The notes: generated from the letters alone by a model not told the origin. Shown: positions 1 to 6,269, numbered from the stretch's first letter. The stretch: 10,819 nucleotides of DNA from Halobacteriales archaeon SW_9_67_24 (GCA_003022685.1 PXSV01000017.1:1-10819); one strand, 5' to 3'. A program made the numbers and translations.

Positions 1-622
1 CGATGTCGGGGACGGAGAGTTCGTCCCACATCGGCACCGTGTCGGACCGGAGGTCGATGGTGGCGTACATCTCGGCCCACCCAGCGAGTCCGTGGGCCTC
101 GTCGATCACGGCCACGTCGCGCTGGCCGAAGGCATCCGAGCCCGCGGTCTGCATGAAGTACGCGAGCGTCATCGCCGCGACCTGTCGGTTCGAGGCGATC
201 GTGCGATCCGAAAAATAGGGGCAGCGGTGTTTGATCGAGCAGTCGAAACCCGTTTCGCGTGCACACGGCGCGCGGTCGACCGGCGTATCGGTCTCGCCAG
301 GCAGCAGACACGTGTAGTTGCGCTTGCCACGGATGACCTGGAGATCCGAGAGCAGGGGATCGGCCGCCACGTCGTCGAGCTGGGAGACCTGCGGGGTGGT
401 GTAGTACGCACCGACCGGTTCGGCGGGCGCGGCCTCGTCGGCTCGACGCGCACACCCCGCGATGGCGCGTGCGAGCAGCGACTTCCCCGAACCCGTGGGC
501 GCGCGCACCAACACGACGTCGTTGCCCGCCGCGAACGCCTCGCGGATCTCGCCGAGGGCTGCCTGCTGATTCCCCCGGTAGGAGGGCGCGGGGAACTCCT
601 CGTCGATTCGAGCGGGATTCAC
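1..622 (-). CDS. XPD/Rad3/DinG-type Fe-S ATP-dependent DNA helicase, N-terminal part (cut by window edge)
   Basis: Reading the minus strand from a GTG at 622 gives 207 residues without a stop before the window edge. It should be a superfamily 2, 5'-to-3' DNA helicase that unwinds DNA using ATP. Walker A is APTGSGKS at residues 41-48 and the DEAH box is VIDEAH at about 172-177. Between them lie four cysteines at about 105, 120, 128 and 134, placed where XPD-family helicases carry their 4Fe-4S cluster. The segment RGNQQAAL near residue 16-23 fits a Q-motif region ahead of Walker A. The start is GTG; the reading frame stays open further upstream, but the sequence there enters the neighbouring gene. 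A GGAGG lies about 30 nt before the GTG, too far for a normal ribosome site. The C-terminal helicase domain is outside the window, so XPD versus DinG-like cannot be settled. Confidence 0.88.
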   Translation of the reverse strand, partial: MNPARIDEEFPAPSYRGNQQAALGEIREAFAAGNDVVLVRAPTGSGKSLLARAIAGCARRADEAAPAEPVGAYYTTPQVSQLDDVAADPLLSDLQVIRGKRNYTCLLPGETDTPVDRAPCARETGFDCSIKHRCPYFSDRTIASNRQVAAMTLAYFMQTAGSDAFGQRDVAVIDEAHGLAGWAEMYATIDLRSDTVPMWDELSVPDI

Positions 623-660
623 GTTCGGGGAATCGCCGCCCGGCAGGTAAACCCTCCGGG

Positions 661-885
661 CTACTCGTCGACGGTGTGCTCGTATTCGTCGAGCGCCGCG
701 ACGTCTGCCGCCCGTGCGTCTTCGGGGAGTCGCTCGATGCAGTCGTAACAGAGGAGATACTCGGAGCCGTCCTCGAATTCGAGGGCCAGACCCTCGCTCG
801 CGTCGCCGCCGAACGTCCAGAGGTTCGCGATGCCGCCCGCGATCCCCACCGCACGCCCACAGCCGTCACACGGCTCGCTGGTCAT
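661..885 (-). CDS. Small CxxC/CxxC putative zinc-binding protein (haloarchaeal, DUF7561-like)
   Basis: This is a 74-residue protein starting MTSEPCDGCGRAV. Two CxxC pairs (C6/C9 and C46/C49) are separated by a compact core that contains IAGGIANLW, which suggests one zinc-ribbon-type site. The remainder is acidic and ends in EYEHTVDE. I recall this pattern as a conserved haloarchaeal family of unknown function (DUF7561, from memory). The frame stays open upstream to 999, but that extension is basic and low in acidic residues, so the ATG at 885 is preferred. The gene ends 38 bp before the helicase GTG on the same strand, so the two may be co-transcribed. Its function is unknown; a nucleic-acid or partner-binding accessory role is only a guess from the zinc site and the neighbour. 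Confidence 0.75.
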   Translation of the reverse strand: MTSEPCDGCGRAVGIAGGIANLWTFGGDASEGLALEFEDGSEYLLCYDCIERLPEDARAADVAALDEYEHTVDE

Positions 886-908
886 GGATGGCTGGTGGGT
901 ACGCCCGA

Positions 909-922
909 AGAAAGCCCTTTCT
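909..922. repeat. Perfect 6-bp-arm palindrome upstream of the small zinc protein
   Basis: AGAAAG-CC-CTTTCT is a perfect inverted repeat with a 2-nt centre. Its centre is about 30 nt upstream of the minus-strand ATG at 885, where a haloarchaeal TATA box or BRE would sit for a leaderless transcript. It could be an operator or simply part of the promoter. Confidence 0.35.
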
Positions 923-1010
923 CCCGTCTTCGGTGGCCGGGTCGATGATTGACAGTTCGCTCGAACCGGATGCCGATGCAGATGAGGACCGTAGGCCACC
1001 CCCTCCCCAC

Positions 1011-1100
1011 CCGATTCGCTCAGTCACTCCGTTCGCTCCCTCAGTCATCCACCGTCGGAGCTTCGCTCTGACGAGCCTGCGCTCGCTTCGCTCGCGCAGA
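1011..1100. repeat. Low-complexity block with four TTCGCTC copies and a repeated CTCAGTCA
   Basis: The heptamer TTCGCTC occurs at 1015-1021, 1032-1038, 1062-1068 and 1087-1093. CTCAGTCA is repeated at 1019-1026 and 1040-1047. Small hairpins such as GAGC-TTC-GCTC (1058-1068) are embedded. The plus strand is C/T-rich. Similar low-complexity stretches are, from memory, common between haloarchaeal genes. I see no coding signal, and the block does not have the regular repeat-spacer plan of a CRISPR. Confidence 0.5.
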
Positions 1101-1262
1101 CCTCGCGCGAGTCGCACCTTCGATGCTCACGGGTCGCTTGCGCTCCCCGTTCGCATCCGCGGCCCTCCCTTCGGTCGCGCCGCGCTCCGCTCCCGCGCGC
1201 CACCGCACCGAAATCGAGCGACGCTCCGACCGACAGCACCCCGATCGACCGCCGAGCGTGGA

Positions 1263-1270
1263 CTTATACT
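1263..1270 (+). promoter_or_regulatory. TATA-like box for the SDR gene (leaderless-type promoter)
   Basis: CTTATACT is centred about 26 nt before the ATG at 1292, within otherwise very GC-rich DNA. That spacing would place transcription initiation at or next to the start codon, the usual haloarchaeal leaderless arrangement. There is no Shine-Dalgarno sequence in between. Confidence 0.6.
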
Positions 1271-1291
1271 CCGCCGGTCCCTTCCCCGTGT

Positions 1292-2227
1292 ATGCGCGTG
1301 CTGGTGACCGGCGCGACGGGGTTCGTCGGGAGTCGCCTCGTTCCGGCGCTGATCGAGGCGGGCCACGACGTCAGGGTGCTCACCCGCGATGCCGACGGGT
1401 ACGACGGGCCGGCCGAGGACGTGTGCGAGGGCGACATCCTCGACGCCGGCACGTTCGAACACGCTTTAGAGGACGTCGACGCTGCGTACTACCTCATCCA
1501 CTCGATGGGCTCCGGGACGGACTTCGCGGCGCGCGATCGCCGCGCGGCCCACAACTTCCAGCGTGCGGCGAGCGAGGCGGGCCTCGATCGCGTGCTCTAC
1601 CTCGGTGGATTGGGCGAGACCCGCCAGGGCCTCTCCGAACACCTAATGTCCCGGCGCGAGGTCGAGAGCATCCTCGCCGACGGGGCGTACGACCTCACCA
1701 CGCTCCGGGCCGCGATCATCGTCGGCGAGGGCTCGTCGAGCTTTGCGATGGTCGAACAGCTCGTCCACCGGCTCCCCGTCATGATCACCCCAAAGTGGGT
1801 CCGTACGGAGTGCCAGCCGATCGCGATCGCGGACGTGATCGCGTACCTCGTGGGCTGTCTCGACGTGCCCGAGACCGCGGACGACACCTTCGAGATCGGC
1901 GGGCCCGAGGTACTGACCTACCAGGAGCTCCTCGAACGCACCGCCGGGATCGCGGACCGCTCGCTGTTCGTCCTCCCCGTGCCGGTGCTCTCGCCGAAGC
2001 TCTCGGCGTACTGGGTCGATCTCGTTACCGACATCCCGAAGACAGTCGCCCACCCGCTGATCCTCGGTCTCAAAAACCCGGTCGTGGTCGACGACACGCG
2101 AATCGAACAGTTGGTGCCGATCGAGCGTACCGACTTCGTGACTGCGGTCGAGCGAGCGCTCGACCGCCAGGCAGAACCCGACGCGACCGAGCGCGCCAAG
2201 CGGGCGCAGGTCGAACCCGAGCGATGA
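1292..2227 (+). CDS. Atypical SDR / NmrA-like NAD(P)-binding protein
   Basis: The 311-residue protein opens with a Rossmann fold. TGATGFVG at residues 6-13 is the dinucleotide-binding glycine motif, followed by a basic VLTR segment (29-32) at the end of strand 2. It then carries blocks typical of the atypical-SDR/NmrA-like group: YLIHSMGS (67-74), YLGGLGE (103-109), LRAAIIVGEGSSSFAM (138-153) and PIAIADVIAYL (176-186). The classical catalytic YxxxK is absent; the region that should hold it reads LSEHLMSRREVE (114-125), as in this atypical group. It is therefore likely a cytosolic NAD(P)-dependent reductase or epimerase, or a nucleotide-sensing protein, with unknown substrate. Bacterial relatives are often fused to DUF2867, which is missing here. 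It has its own promoter and overlaps the next gene by ATGA, implying translational coupling. Confidence 0.85.
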   Translation: MRVLVTGATGFVGSRLVPALIEAGHDVRVLTRDADGYDGPAEDVCEGDILDAGTFEHALEDVDAAYYLIHSMGSGTDFAARDRRAAHNFQRAASEAGLDRVLYLGGLGETRQGLSEHLMSRREVESILADGAYDLTTLRAAIIVGEGSSSFAMVEQLVHRLPVMITPKWVRTECQPIAIADVIAYLVGCLDVPETADDTFEIGGPEVLTYQELLERTAGIADRSLFVLPVPVLSPKLSAYWVDLVTDIPKTVAHPLILGLKNPVVVDDTRIEQLVPIERTDFVTAVERALDRQAEPDATERAKRAQVEPER

Positions 2228-2952
2228 GCCGGCCCACCGACTTCGGCGAGACGTGGACCTACGAGAGCATCGTCGGCGCGCTCCCCGGCATCTCGGTCTC
2301 GACAACGCTCGCGCTCGCGATCCAGCTCGGCGTGTTCGAGGCGGGCGTTCTCCTCCTCGCGTGGTTCCACGACCTCTGGAGCGTCGCGCTCGCGGGCAGC
2401 GCCGCGGTGTTCGTCGCCGGCATCGGCTCCATCGAGATGGTGCGGGTCGCGCGGCGGATCCGGACCGTGGAGCTTCCCGCCGCCTACCGCCGTCTGGTGT
2501 TCGGCTCGAACATGGACGTCCTCCTCGCGGTGCTCGCGTTCTGTGCGATGTTGACCTACCTGTTCGTCCCCAACCCCGCGACCGGCCGCGCCCCGTTTCT
2601 CGACCGACTGCTGGGCCCCGATCCCCCCGTGCTCGTGGTCTACTTCCTGCTGCTCGTGCTCTGGGACGTCTGCTATCGCATCGGAACGGGCTGGTGGGCG
2701 ACCGTCACAGCACTCTGGCGCTCGTATCGCTACGGGTTCGACGCCGACACCGCACGCACGTTCTTCTGGGCCGACGTCGAGACGATCGCGTTCGGCGTGG
2801 TCCAGCTCCTCTTGATCCCCTTCGTGCTCGATTACCCCGTCCTGCTCGCGGTGCTCCTCGCGCACGTCTCGGCGGTGCTCGTGGTCACGAGCGCGTCGCT
2901 CTGGTTGCTGTACGCGAAACGGGGATCGCCGGAGGACGCTACCGCGACTTGA
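2224..2952 (+). CDS. Multi-pass membrane protein, about six helices, unknown function
   Basis: This 242-residue protein starts at the ATG inside the ATGA overlap with the SDR gene; the longer open frame upstream is out-of-frame, Arg-rich sequence. Hydrophobic segments at about 28-48, 52-72, 97-115, 134-153, 186-203 and 205-230 predict six transmembrane helices. A charged loop lies between helices 2 and 3 (VARRIRTVELPAAYRR, 75-90). A short amphipathic stretch with WWATVTALWRSYRYGF lies between helices 4 and 5. No transporter or enzyme motif is recognised. It resembles an uncharacterised haloarchaeal membrane family. The tight coupling to the SDR suggests that the pair act on the same membrane-associated or lipid-soluble substrate, which is inference only. 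Its 3' end overlaps the convergent gene by 14 bp. Confidence 0.8.
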   Translation: MSRPTDFGETWTYESIVGALPGISVSTTLALAIQLGVFEAGVLLLAWFHDLWSVALAGSAAVFVAGIGSIEMVRVARRIRTVELPAAYRRLVFGSNMDVLLAVLAFCAMLTYLFVPNPATGRAPFLDRLLGPDPPVLVVYFLLLVLWDVCYRIGTGWWATVTALWRSYRYGFDADTARTFFWADVETIAFGVVQLLLIPFVLDYPVLLAVLLAHVSAVLVVTSASLWLLYAKRGSPEDATAT

Positions 2953-3121
2953 TCTCGCGGAACTGCGCGAGCAGCTCGTCCGCATCCGCGTCGCCGACGT
3001 CGTACTCGACGTCGCCCTCGTACTGGGTTCGCTCGTCGTCGTCGGCGGCGTTCGCGCCCACTTCGCTCGTCTTCTCCTCGCGGCGTTGATGCTCCGCCGC
3101 GTCATAGGCACCCATTGACAT
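2939..3121 (-). CDS. Small acidic haloarchaeal protein, DUF5786-like
   Basis: The 60-residue protein begins MSMGAYDAAEHQRREEKTS and has a conserved-looking core DDDERTQYEGDVEYD followed by a C-terminal helix ADELLAQFREIKSR. This N-terminal signature and the C-terminal ELLxQFxEIK motif match what I remember of the haloarchaeal DUF5786 family, whose function is unknown. It has no cysteines, no membrane segment and no signal peptide. The composition is acidic and partly disordered with one helix at the end, which would suit a small binding protein. The first ATG (3121) is chosen because family members start MSMG; M3 (3115) is possible. A weak AT-rich box (ATTGATAATC on the minus strand, 3151-3160) lies about 35 nt upstream. 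The 3' end overlaps the membrane protein gene tail to tail. Confidence 0.8.
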   Translation of the reverse strand: MSMGAYDAAEHQRREEKTSEVGANAADDDERTQYEGDVEYDVGDADADELLAQFREIKSR

Positions 3122-3150
3122 GGTAAGTACGCCCGTCGTTCGTCCCTCAC

Positions 3151-3160
3151 GATTATCAAT
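3151..3160 (-). promoter_or_regulatory. Possible TATA-like box for the DUF5786-like gene
   Basis: The minus strand reads ATTGATAATC, the most AT-rich stretch in the 113-bp divergent intergenic region. It is about 35 nt before the ATG at 3121, so a short leader of about 8 nt would be expected. No equally good box is seen for the divergent gene at 3235, apart from a weak CGCTAACGG about 27 nt upstream of its ATG. Confidence 0.35.
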
Positions 3161-3234
3161 GTATCGCTCACGGAGCTGACACTCGGTGATCGGGGAACCG
3201 ACACCGCTAACGGCTCGGCGCGCGAACCCGATTC

Positions 3235-4239
3235 ATGGCCGGTCCCCTCCGATTCCGGCGCTCGCACGGGGAGTGGGACGCTTCCCGCGTGCGGCGCGAC
3301 CTCCACACGCCGCTCGATCGGACGTTCGGCGCGACGCTCTCCTCGGCGTGGTACAAGCCACCCGGCGGCCACAGCGCTCGCCGCCTCGAAATGGACAACG
3401 GCGACCGTGCGCTGTTCGTCTGGAACGAGGACGCCTTCTGGCTCGGCAACACCCGAACGCCCGAGACGCTCTGGCGCACCGAGAAGTACACCTTCGAGGA
3501 GGTCCCCTATCCCGTCGCACGGTGGGCTCAGCGCGAACTCCTCGCCGAACTCGGCATGACCGATCCGTGGCTCGCGGCGTACGAACACGTCGCGTGGTTC
3601 TTCCTCCCGGTTCTCTTCTCAAAGGACGGCCGAGAGAGTTCGCGGGCCTTCTTCGCCGAGCACGCTGCGGGCTTTCCCGACGCCGCACCCGACGACGCGC
3701 TCGGCTTCTACGAGCGGTTCCTCTCGACGGGCGTGTTCGACGATCATCGGTACATCATGGCGGCGAAACTCGGCACCAGCGAGCACGTCGATCGAACGCG
3801 GATGAGCGCGACGATGGGCGAGTTCAACGCCGCAAAGGTCCTCACCGACGCCGGCTACGCCCTTACGCCCGAGATCGAACTCGATTCGGGCTACGCCCTC
3901 GATTTCCGCGTGACGACCAACAATGACCCCGCCGGCCCAGTTCTGGTCGAGGTCACGCGCCCGGGGCGACCTGCCGGCCGATCCGCGGGCACGCCGGCGG
4001 CCGCGATCCGTCAGACCGGCGCGGCGAAGACCGACGACCAGCTCGCTGCCCACCCCGACGCCGTACTATTCGTTGACTGCTCGTCGTTTCACGACGACGA
4101 GTGGGCCGCGCTCGCGGGCGAGCGCCCTGGTGTGGGTTACCGGCCGGCAGTCGTCTTCCGCGCACGACCCGACGGCTCGGTTGCGGGCTACGAGAAGGGC
4201 TCGGTCCCGCTCGAACTCGACGGCGTTCTCGGGCGCTAA
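3235..4239 (+). CDS. Haloarchaeal DUF5784-like protein with PD-(D/E)XK nuclease-like C-terminal half
   Basis: The 334-residue protein starts MAGPLRFRRSHGEW and has conserved-looking blocks MDNGDRALFVWNED (53-66), LWRTEKY (79-85), PVARWAQRELL (93-103) and AWFFLPVLFSKDGRE (120-134). From memory this is the haloarchaeal DUF5784 family of unknown function. Residues about 194-285 follow the core order of PD-(D/E)XK nucleases: a helix with a Glu (MGEFNAAKVL, E196), a strand, a strand with Asp (YALDFRV, D223), a strand with Glu (VLVEVTRP, E239), a helix with Lys and acidic/Gln residues (GAAKTDDQLAA, 262-272) and a strand (AVLFVDCSSF). The usual ExK is ExT here, so a nuclease role is an inference. 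It is cytosolic, with no membrane segment or signal peptide. Its stop overlaps the convergent gene's stop by 4 bp. Confidence 0.82.
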   Translation: MAGPLRFRRSHGEWDASRVRRDLHTPLDRTFGATLSSAWYKPPGGHSARRLEMDNGDRALFVWNEDAFWLGNTRTPETLWRTEKYTFEEVPYPVARWAQRELLAELGMTDPWLAAYEHVAWFFLPVLFSKDGRESSRAFFAEHAAGFPDAAPDDALGFYERFLSTGVFDDHRYIMAAKLGTSEHVDRTRMSATMGEFNAAKVLTDAGYALTPEIELDSGYALDFRVTTNNDPAGPVLVEVTRPGRPAGRSAGTPAAAIRQTGAAKTDDQLAAHPDAVLFVDCSSFHDDEWAALAGERPGVGYRPAVVFRARPDGSVAGYEKGSVPLELDGVLGR

Positions 4240-4523
4240 AGCGACACCTCGTCGTGGCCGTCCTCGCCGGGCGCGGTCGGATCGCGGTCGGAGTAGCCCT
4301 TCCGGCCGATCGCCGCGTCGCCGACCGCGCTGTAGGCCACGAGCCGCGCGGCCTCCGCCGATTCGACGGTGTCGGCACCGATCCGGCCCAGGGCGTCGCC
4401 GAACGTCTCGGTGCCGTTCGGGAGACGGAGTTCCCCCCCGCCGTAGGCGTCGATCAGTTCGTCGGTCGTCGCTGGGTAGCTGTGGGCGTCGAGCCGGTCT
4501 TCCACGTCGATCAGACACTGCAT
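4236..4523 (-). CDS. Haloarchaeal DUF5789-like small protein
   Basis: The 95-residue protein contains YPATTDELIDAYGGGEL (15-31), the segment LPNGTETFGDALGRIG (34-49) and GRKGYSDRDPTAPGEDGH (73-90). These blocks match what I remember of DUF5789, a haloarchaeal family related to DUF2795-type helical domains. Its function is unknown; the helical N-terminal domain might bind protein or nucleic acid. The ATG at 4523 is preferred over the in-frame ATG at 4550, because a good TATA-like box (4547-4554) overlaps the upstream ATG and sits about 27 nt before 4523. The gene is divergent from the PHP gene and convergent, with overlapping stop codons, with the DUF5784-like gene. Confidence 0.82.
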   Translation of the reverse strand: MQCLIDVEDRLDAHSYPATTDELIDAYGGGELRLPNGTETFGDALGRIGADTVESAEAARLVAYSAVGDAAIGRKGYSDRDPTAPGEDGHDEVSL

Positions 4524-4546
4524 GGTTCTCGGGGGTCGCCGATACA

Positions 4547-4554
4547 TCATAAAC
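4547..4554 (-). promoter_or_regulatory. TATA-like box for the DUF5789-like gene
   Basis: The minus strand reads GTTTATGA, centred about 27-28 nt upstream of the ATG at 4523. This spacing supports a leaderless transcript and decides the start, since the alternative upstream ATG lies inside the box itself. Confidence 0.55.
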
Positions 4555-4646
4555 GTTCTCTACAATCAGGCCGGTCGGATATTCAGTGATTAAGGACCTT
4601 GGACTCGCCCGGAAGAGGCTTGTCGCCAGGGGTGCTCGTCCCCGAC

Positions 4647-5429
4647 ATGTCGCCCGTCGCCGACCTCCACGTCCACACCACCAACTCCGACGGGACAATG
4701 GGTCTCCACGAGGTCCCCGAGGCGGCCCGTGCGGCCGGCGTCGAGATCGTCGCCATCACCGACCACGAACGGCTTCATTCGGGCCTCGACACCCCGACCG
4801 ACGATCTCGACGGCGTGCGCGTGATCCACGGGATCGAACTCCGAGTCGAGACCGACACGGGCCAGGTCGATCTGCTGGGATACGGCGTCGAGCCGACGCC
4901 GGAGCTCGCCCGGGAGATCGACCGGCTCCAGGCCGATCGGGTCGAGCGCGGCCACGCGATCGTCGACTGCGCCGAGGACCGTCTCGATACCGAGCTCCCG
5001 ATCGAACCCGCCGCGGGGATCGGCCGGCCGGACATCGCGCGCGCGATCGCCGACGCCACCGCCTACGACTACCAGGGAGCGTTCGAGGAGGTGATCGGCC
5101 GCGGGTGTCCGTGTTTCGTTGCCCGGCACCTCCCGGATTTCGAGCGGGGGGCCGCCCTCCTCGCCGAATCCTGTGGCCTTGTCTCGCTCGCCCATCCGCT
5201 GCGCTACGGCGATCCCGAGACCGCGCTCGAACTCACCGGCTCGGCGCACCTCGACGGCGTCGAGCGGTACTACGAGTACGGCCGGGCGGTCGACCCCTCG
5301 CCCGTCGAGCGCGCGATCGAGCGCCACGATCTCGTGCCGACCGGCGGCAGCGACGCCCACGACGACGTGCTCGGGCGTGCGGGGCTCGATCGCGCGGCGT
5401 TCGAGCGGGTCGTAGAACGGCTCCCCTAA
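4647..5429 (+). CDS. PHP-domain metal-dependent phosphoesterase (YciV/TrpH, RNase AM-like)
   Basis: The 260-residue protein has the full set of PHP metal ligands: DLHVHTTNSDG (H8, H10, D15), AITDHER (D39, H40), HGIEL (E64), SLAHPLRYG (H183) and GGSDAHDD (D236, H238). The central insert GIGRPDIARAIAD (124-136) is typical of the YciV/TrpH branch. Characterised members hydrolyse 3',5'-bisphosphonucleotides and act as 5'-to-3' exoribonucleases on short RNA or rRNA 5' ends, using two or three metal ions. The length matches this family, not the much longer PHP domains of DNA polymerases or histidinol phosphatases. It is cytosolic. The ATG at 4647 is chosen because DLHVH directly follows; the longer frame from 4599 adds residues without family support. 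A weak AT-rich box (GATTAAGG, about 4588-4594) would give a leader of about 25-30 nt. Confidence 0.87.
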   Translation: MSPVADLHVHTTNSDGTMGLHEVPEAARAAGVEIVAITDHERLHSGLDTPTDDLDGVRVIHGIELRVETDTGQVDLLGYGVEPTPELAREIDRLQADRVERGHAIVDCAEDRLDTELPIEPAAGIGRPDIARAIADATAYDYQGAFEEVIGRGCPCFVARHLPDFERGAALLAESCGLVSLAHPLRYGDPETALELTGSAHLDGVERYYEYGRAVDPSPVERAIERHDLVPTGGSDAHDDVLGRAGLDRAAFERVVERLP

Positions 5430-5467
5430 CGGAGGATTCAACCTTCGTCGGCTCCGAGCGGCAGGTG

Positions 5468-5812
5468 ATGCAGTGTCACTACTGCGAGACCGAAGCCGCC
5501 GTCGCCGTCGAGAAGAACGCCCTGAAGGTCGGTCTCTGTCGAACGCACCTCCGCGAGCGCCTCCAGGAGCTCGCCGACGACGACGCGCTCGCCGGGATCG
5601 AGGACGAACTCGACCGGCGCTCGCTGCCCGCCGCTCGCGGGGCGCACCGTCGGTCTTCGTCCGTCCGAGCATCTATCCCCCCGTGGCTCCTCGCATCGAG
5701 CGATGCCAGTCGACGAATCCGACCTCGATTGGAGTTCCATTGGCCCCGACGACACCGGCTTCCGGCGCAAACAGCTCGGCGACGCCGCCGGCGGCGACCA
5801 GTTGGGCTGTAG
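5468..5812 (+). CDS. Small CxxC/CxxH zinc-binding protein (DUF6757-like) with anomalous read-through C-terminus
   Basis: Residues 1-49 (MQCHYCETEAAVAVEKNALK and on to GIEDELD) match what I remember of the haloarchaeal DUF6757 family. C3, C6, C24 and H27 form a probable zinc site, followed by a helix RERLQELADDDALAGIEDEL. Family members, as I recall, are only about 50-55 residues and end soon after this helix. Here no stop occurs until 5812, so the frame runs 65 more residues, very rich in Arg (including seven in a row) with almost no acidic residues. It overlaps the cupin gene by 110 bp and covers that gene's likely promoter. The extension looks like unselected sequence: stop-codon loss, sequence error, or a real but divergent tail. 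Only about 5468-5615 is well supported. Its function is unknown. It lies 38 bp after the PHP gene. Confidence 0.65.
   Translation: MQCHYCETEAAVAVEKNALKVGLCRTHLRERLQELADDDALAGIEDELDRRSLPAARGAHRRSSSVRASIPPWLLASSDASRRIRPRLEFHWPRRHRLPAQTARRRRRRRPVGL
5672..5677 (+). promoter_or_regulatory. Possible TATA-like box for the cupin gene
   Basis: TCTATC is centred about 28 nt before the cupin ATG at 5703, the spacing expected for a leaderless haloarchaeal transcript. It lies within the dubious C-terminal extension of the preceding open frame. Confidence 0.4.
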
Positions 5813-6269
5813 CCTCTACGAACTCCCTGCCGGCGAACGCTCGTGGCCGTACCACTACCACACGAAAAACGAGGAGGCGATGTACGTCCTTGCCGGCTCC
5901 GGTCAACTGCGCCTCGACGACGAGACACACTCGCTGTCGGCCGGCACGTACGTCGCGCTCCCGACCGGCGAGGACCACGCCCACCGAATTATCAATGACG
6001 GCGACGAGACGCTCCGCTATCTGGTAGTGTCGACGATGGACGAGCCCGACGTGCTCGGCTACCCCGATGCGGGTGCAGTCGGGGTGTACGCCGGCTCGCC
6101 GCCAGGCGGCGACGAGGACGACCGTGTTCTTTCGGGGTTTTTCGATCCGGGAGATCGGCTCGATTTCTGGACCGACGTGGCCGATGCGGGAGCGGACGGC
6201 TCGGGCGAGCCGGACGGATCGAGCGGGTCGCGGGGGTCGGACGAATCGAACGACTCGACGGCGGAGTGA
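5703..6269 (+). CDS. Cupin-domain protein
   Basis: The 188-residue protein has one cupin beta-barrel at about residues 35-112. Motif 1 is PYHYHTKNEEAMYVLAGSG (H51, H53 and E57 or E58 as metal ligands, ending in the conserved glycine). Motif 2 is LPTGEDHAHRIIN (87-98, with H92 or H94 as the fourth ligand). The segment GYPDAGAVGVYAG (119-131) followed by FFDPGDRLDFW (146-156) is typical of single-domain cupins that act as sugar- or small-molecule-binding proteins, or as isomerases or dioxygenases. The substrate cannot be told. Residues 160-188 are a Gly/Ser/Asp/Glu-rich disordered tail common in halophiles. No signal peptide is seen. A likely promoter box lies at 5672. Confidence 0.85.
   Translation: MPVDESDLDWSSIGPDDTGFRRKQLGDAAGGDQLGCSLYELPAGERSWPYHYHTKNEEAMYVLAGSGQLRLDDETHSLSAGTYVALPTGEDHAHRIINDGDETLRYLVVSTMDEPDVLGYPDAGAVGVYAGSPPGGDEDDRVLSGFFDPGDRLDFWTDVADAGADGSGEPDGSSGSRGSDESNDSTAE

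Larger units (their letters stand above)
886..1291. other. 406-bp gene-free region with low-complexity TTCGCTC-rich block
   Basis: I see no credible gene here on either strand; the open frames are Arg/Ser/Pro-rich and lack the acidic bias of the real proteins. The stretch separates the divergently transcribed helicase and SDR units. It contains a short palindrome at 909-922 near the minus-strand start, a repetitive block from about 1011 to 1100, further C/G-rich simple sequence to about 1210, and a TATA-like promoter at 1263-1270 for the next gene. A broken gene is not evident. Confidence 0.7.

Noticed and set aside
886..999. N-terminal extension of the small zinc protein from 999
   Set aside because: The extra 38 residues are basic and lack the acidic bias; the internal ATG at 885 directly precedes the CxxC domain.
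1011..1100. CRISPR-like array
   Set aside because: The repeats are only 7-8 nt, irregularly spaced (17, 30 and 25 nt) and have no constant-length spacers.
1123..2223. Long plus-strand open frame leading into the membrane protein
   Set aside because: Upstream of the ATG at 2224 it is Arg/Pro-rich, lies out of frame over the SDR gene and has no family resemblance; the real gene starts in the ATGA overlap.
1918..3588. 556-codon minus-strand open frame
   Set aside because: It is antisense to the SDR, membrane protein and DUF5784-like genes, has a composition typical of reverse-frame shadows in high-GC DNA, and shows no motifs.
4590..5672. 360-codon minus-strand open frame opposite the PHP gene
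   Set aside because: The PHP frame carries all metal-ligand motifs; the antisense frame has none and is a GC-skew shadow.
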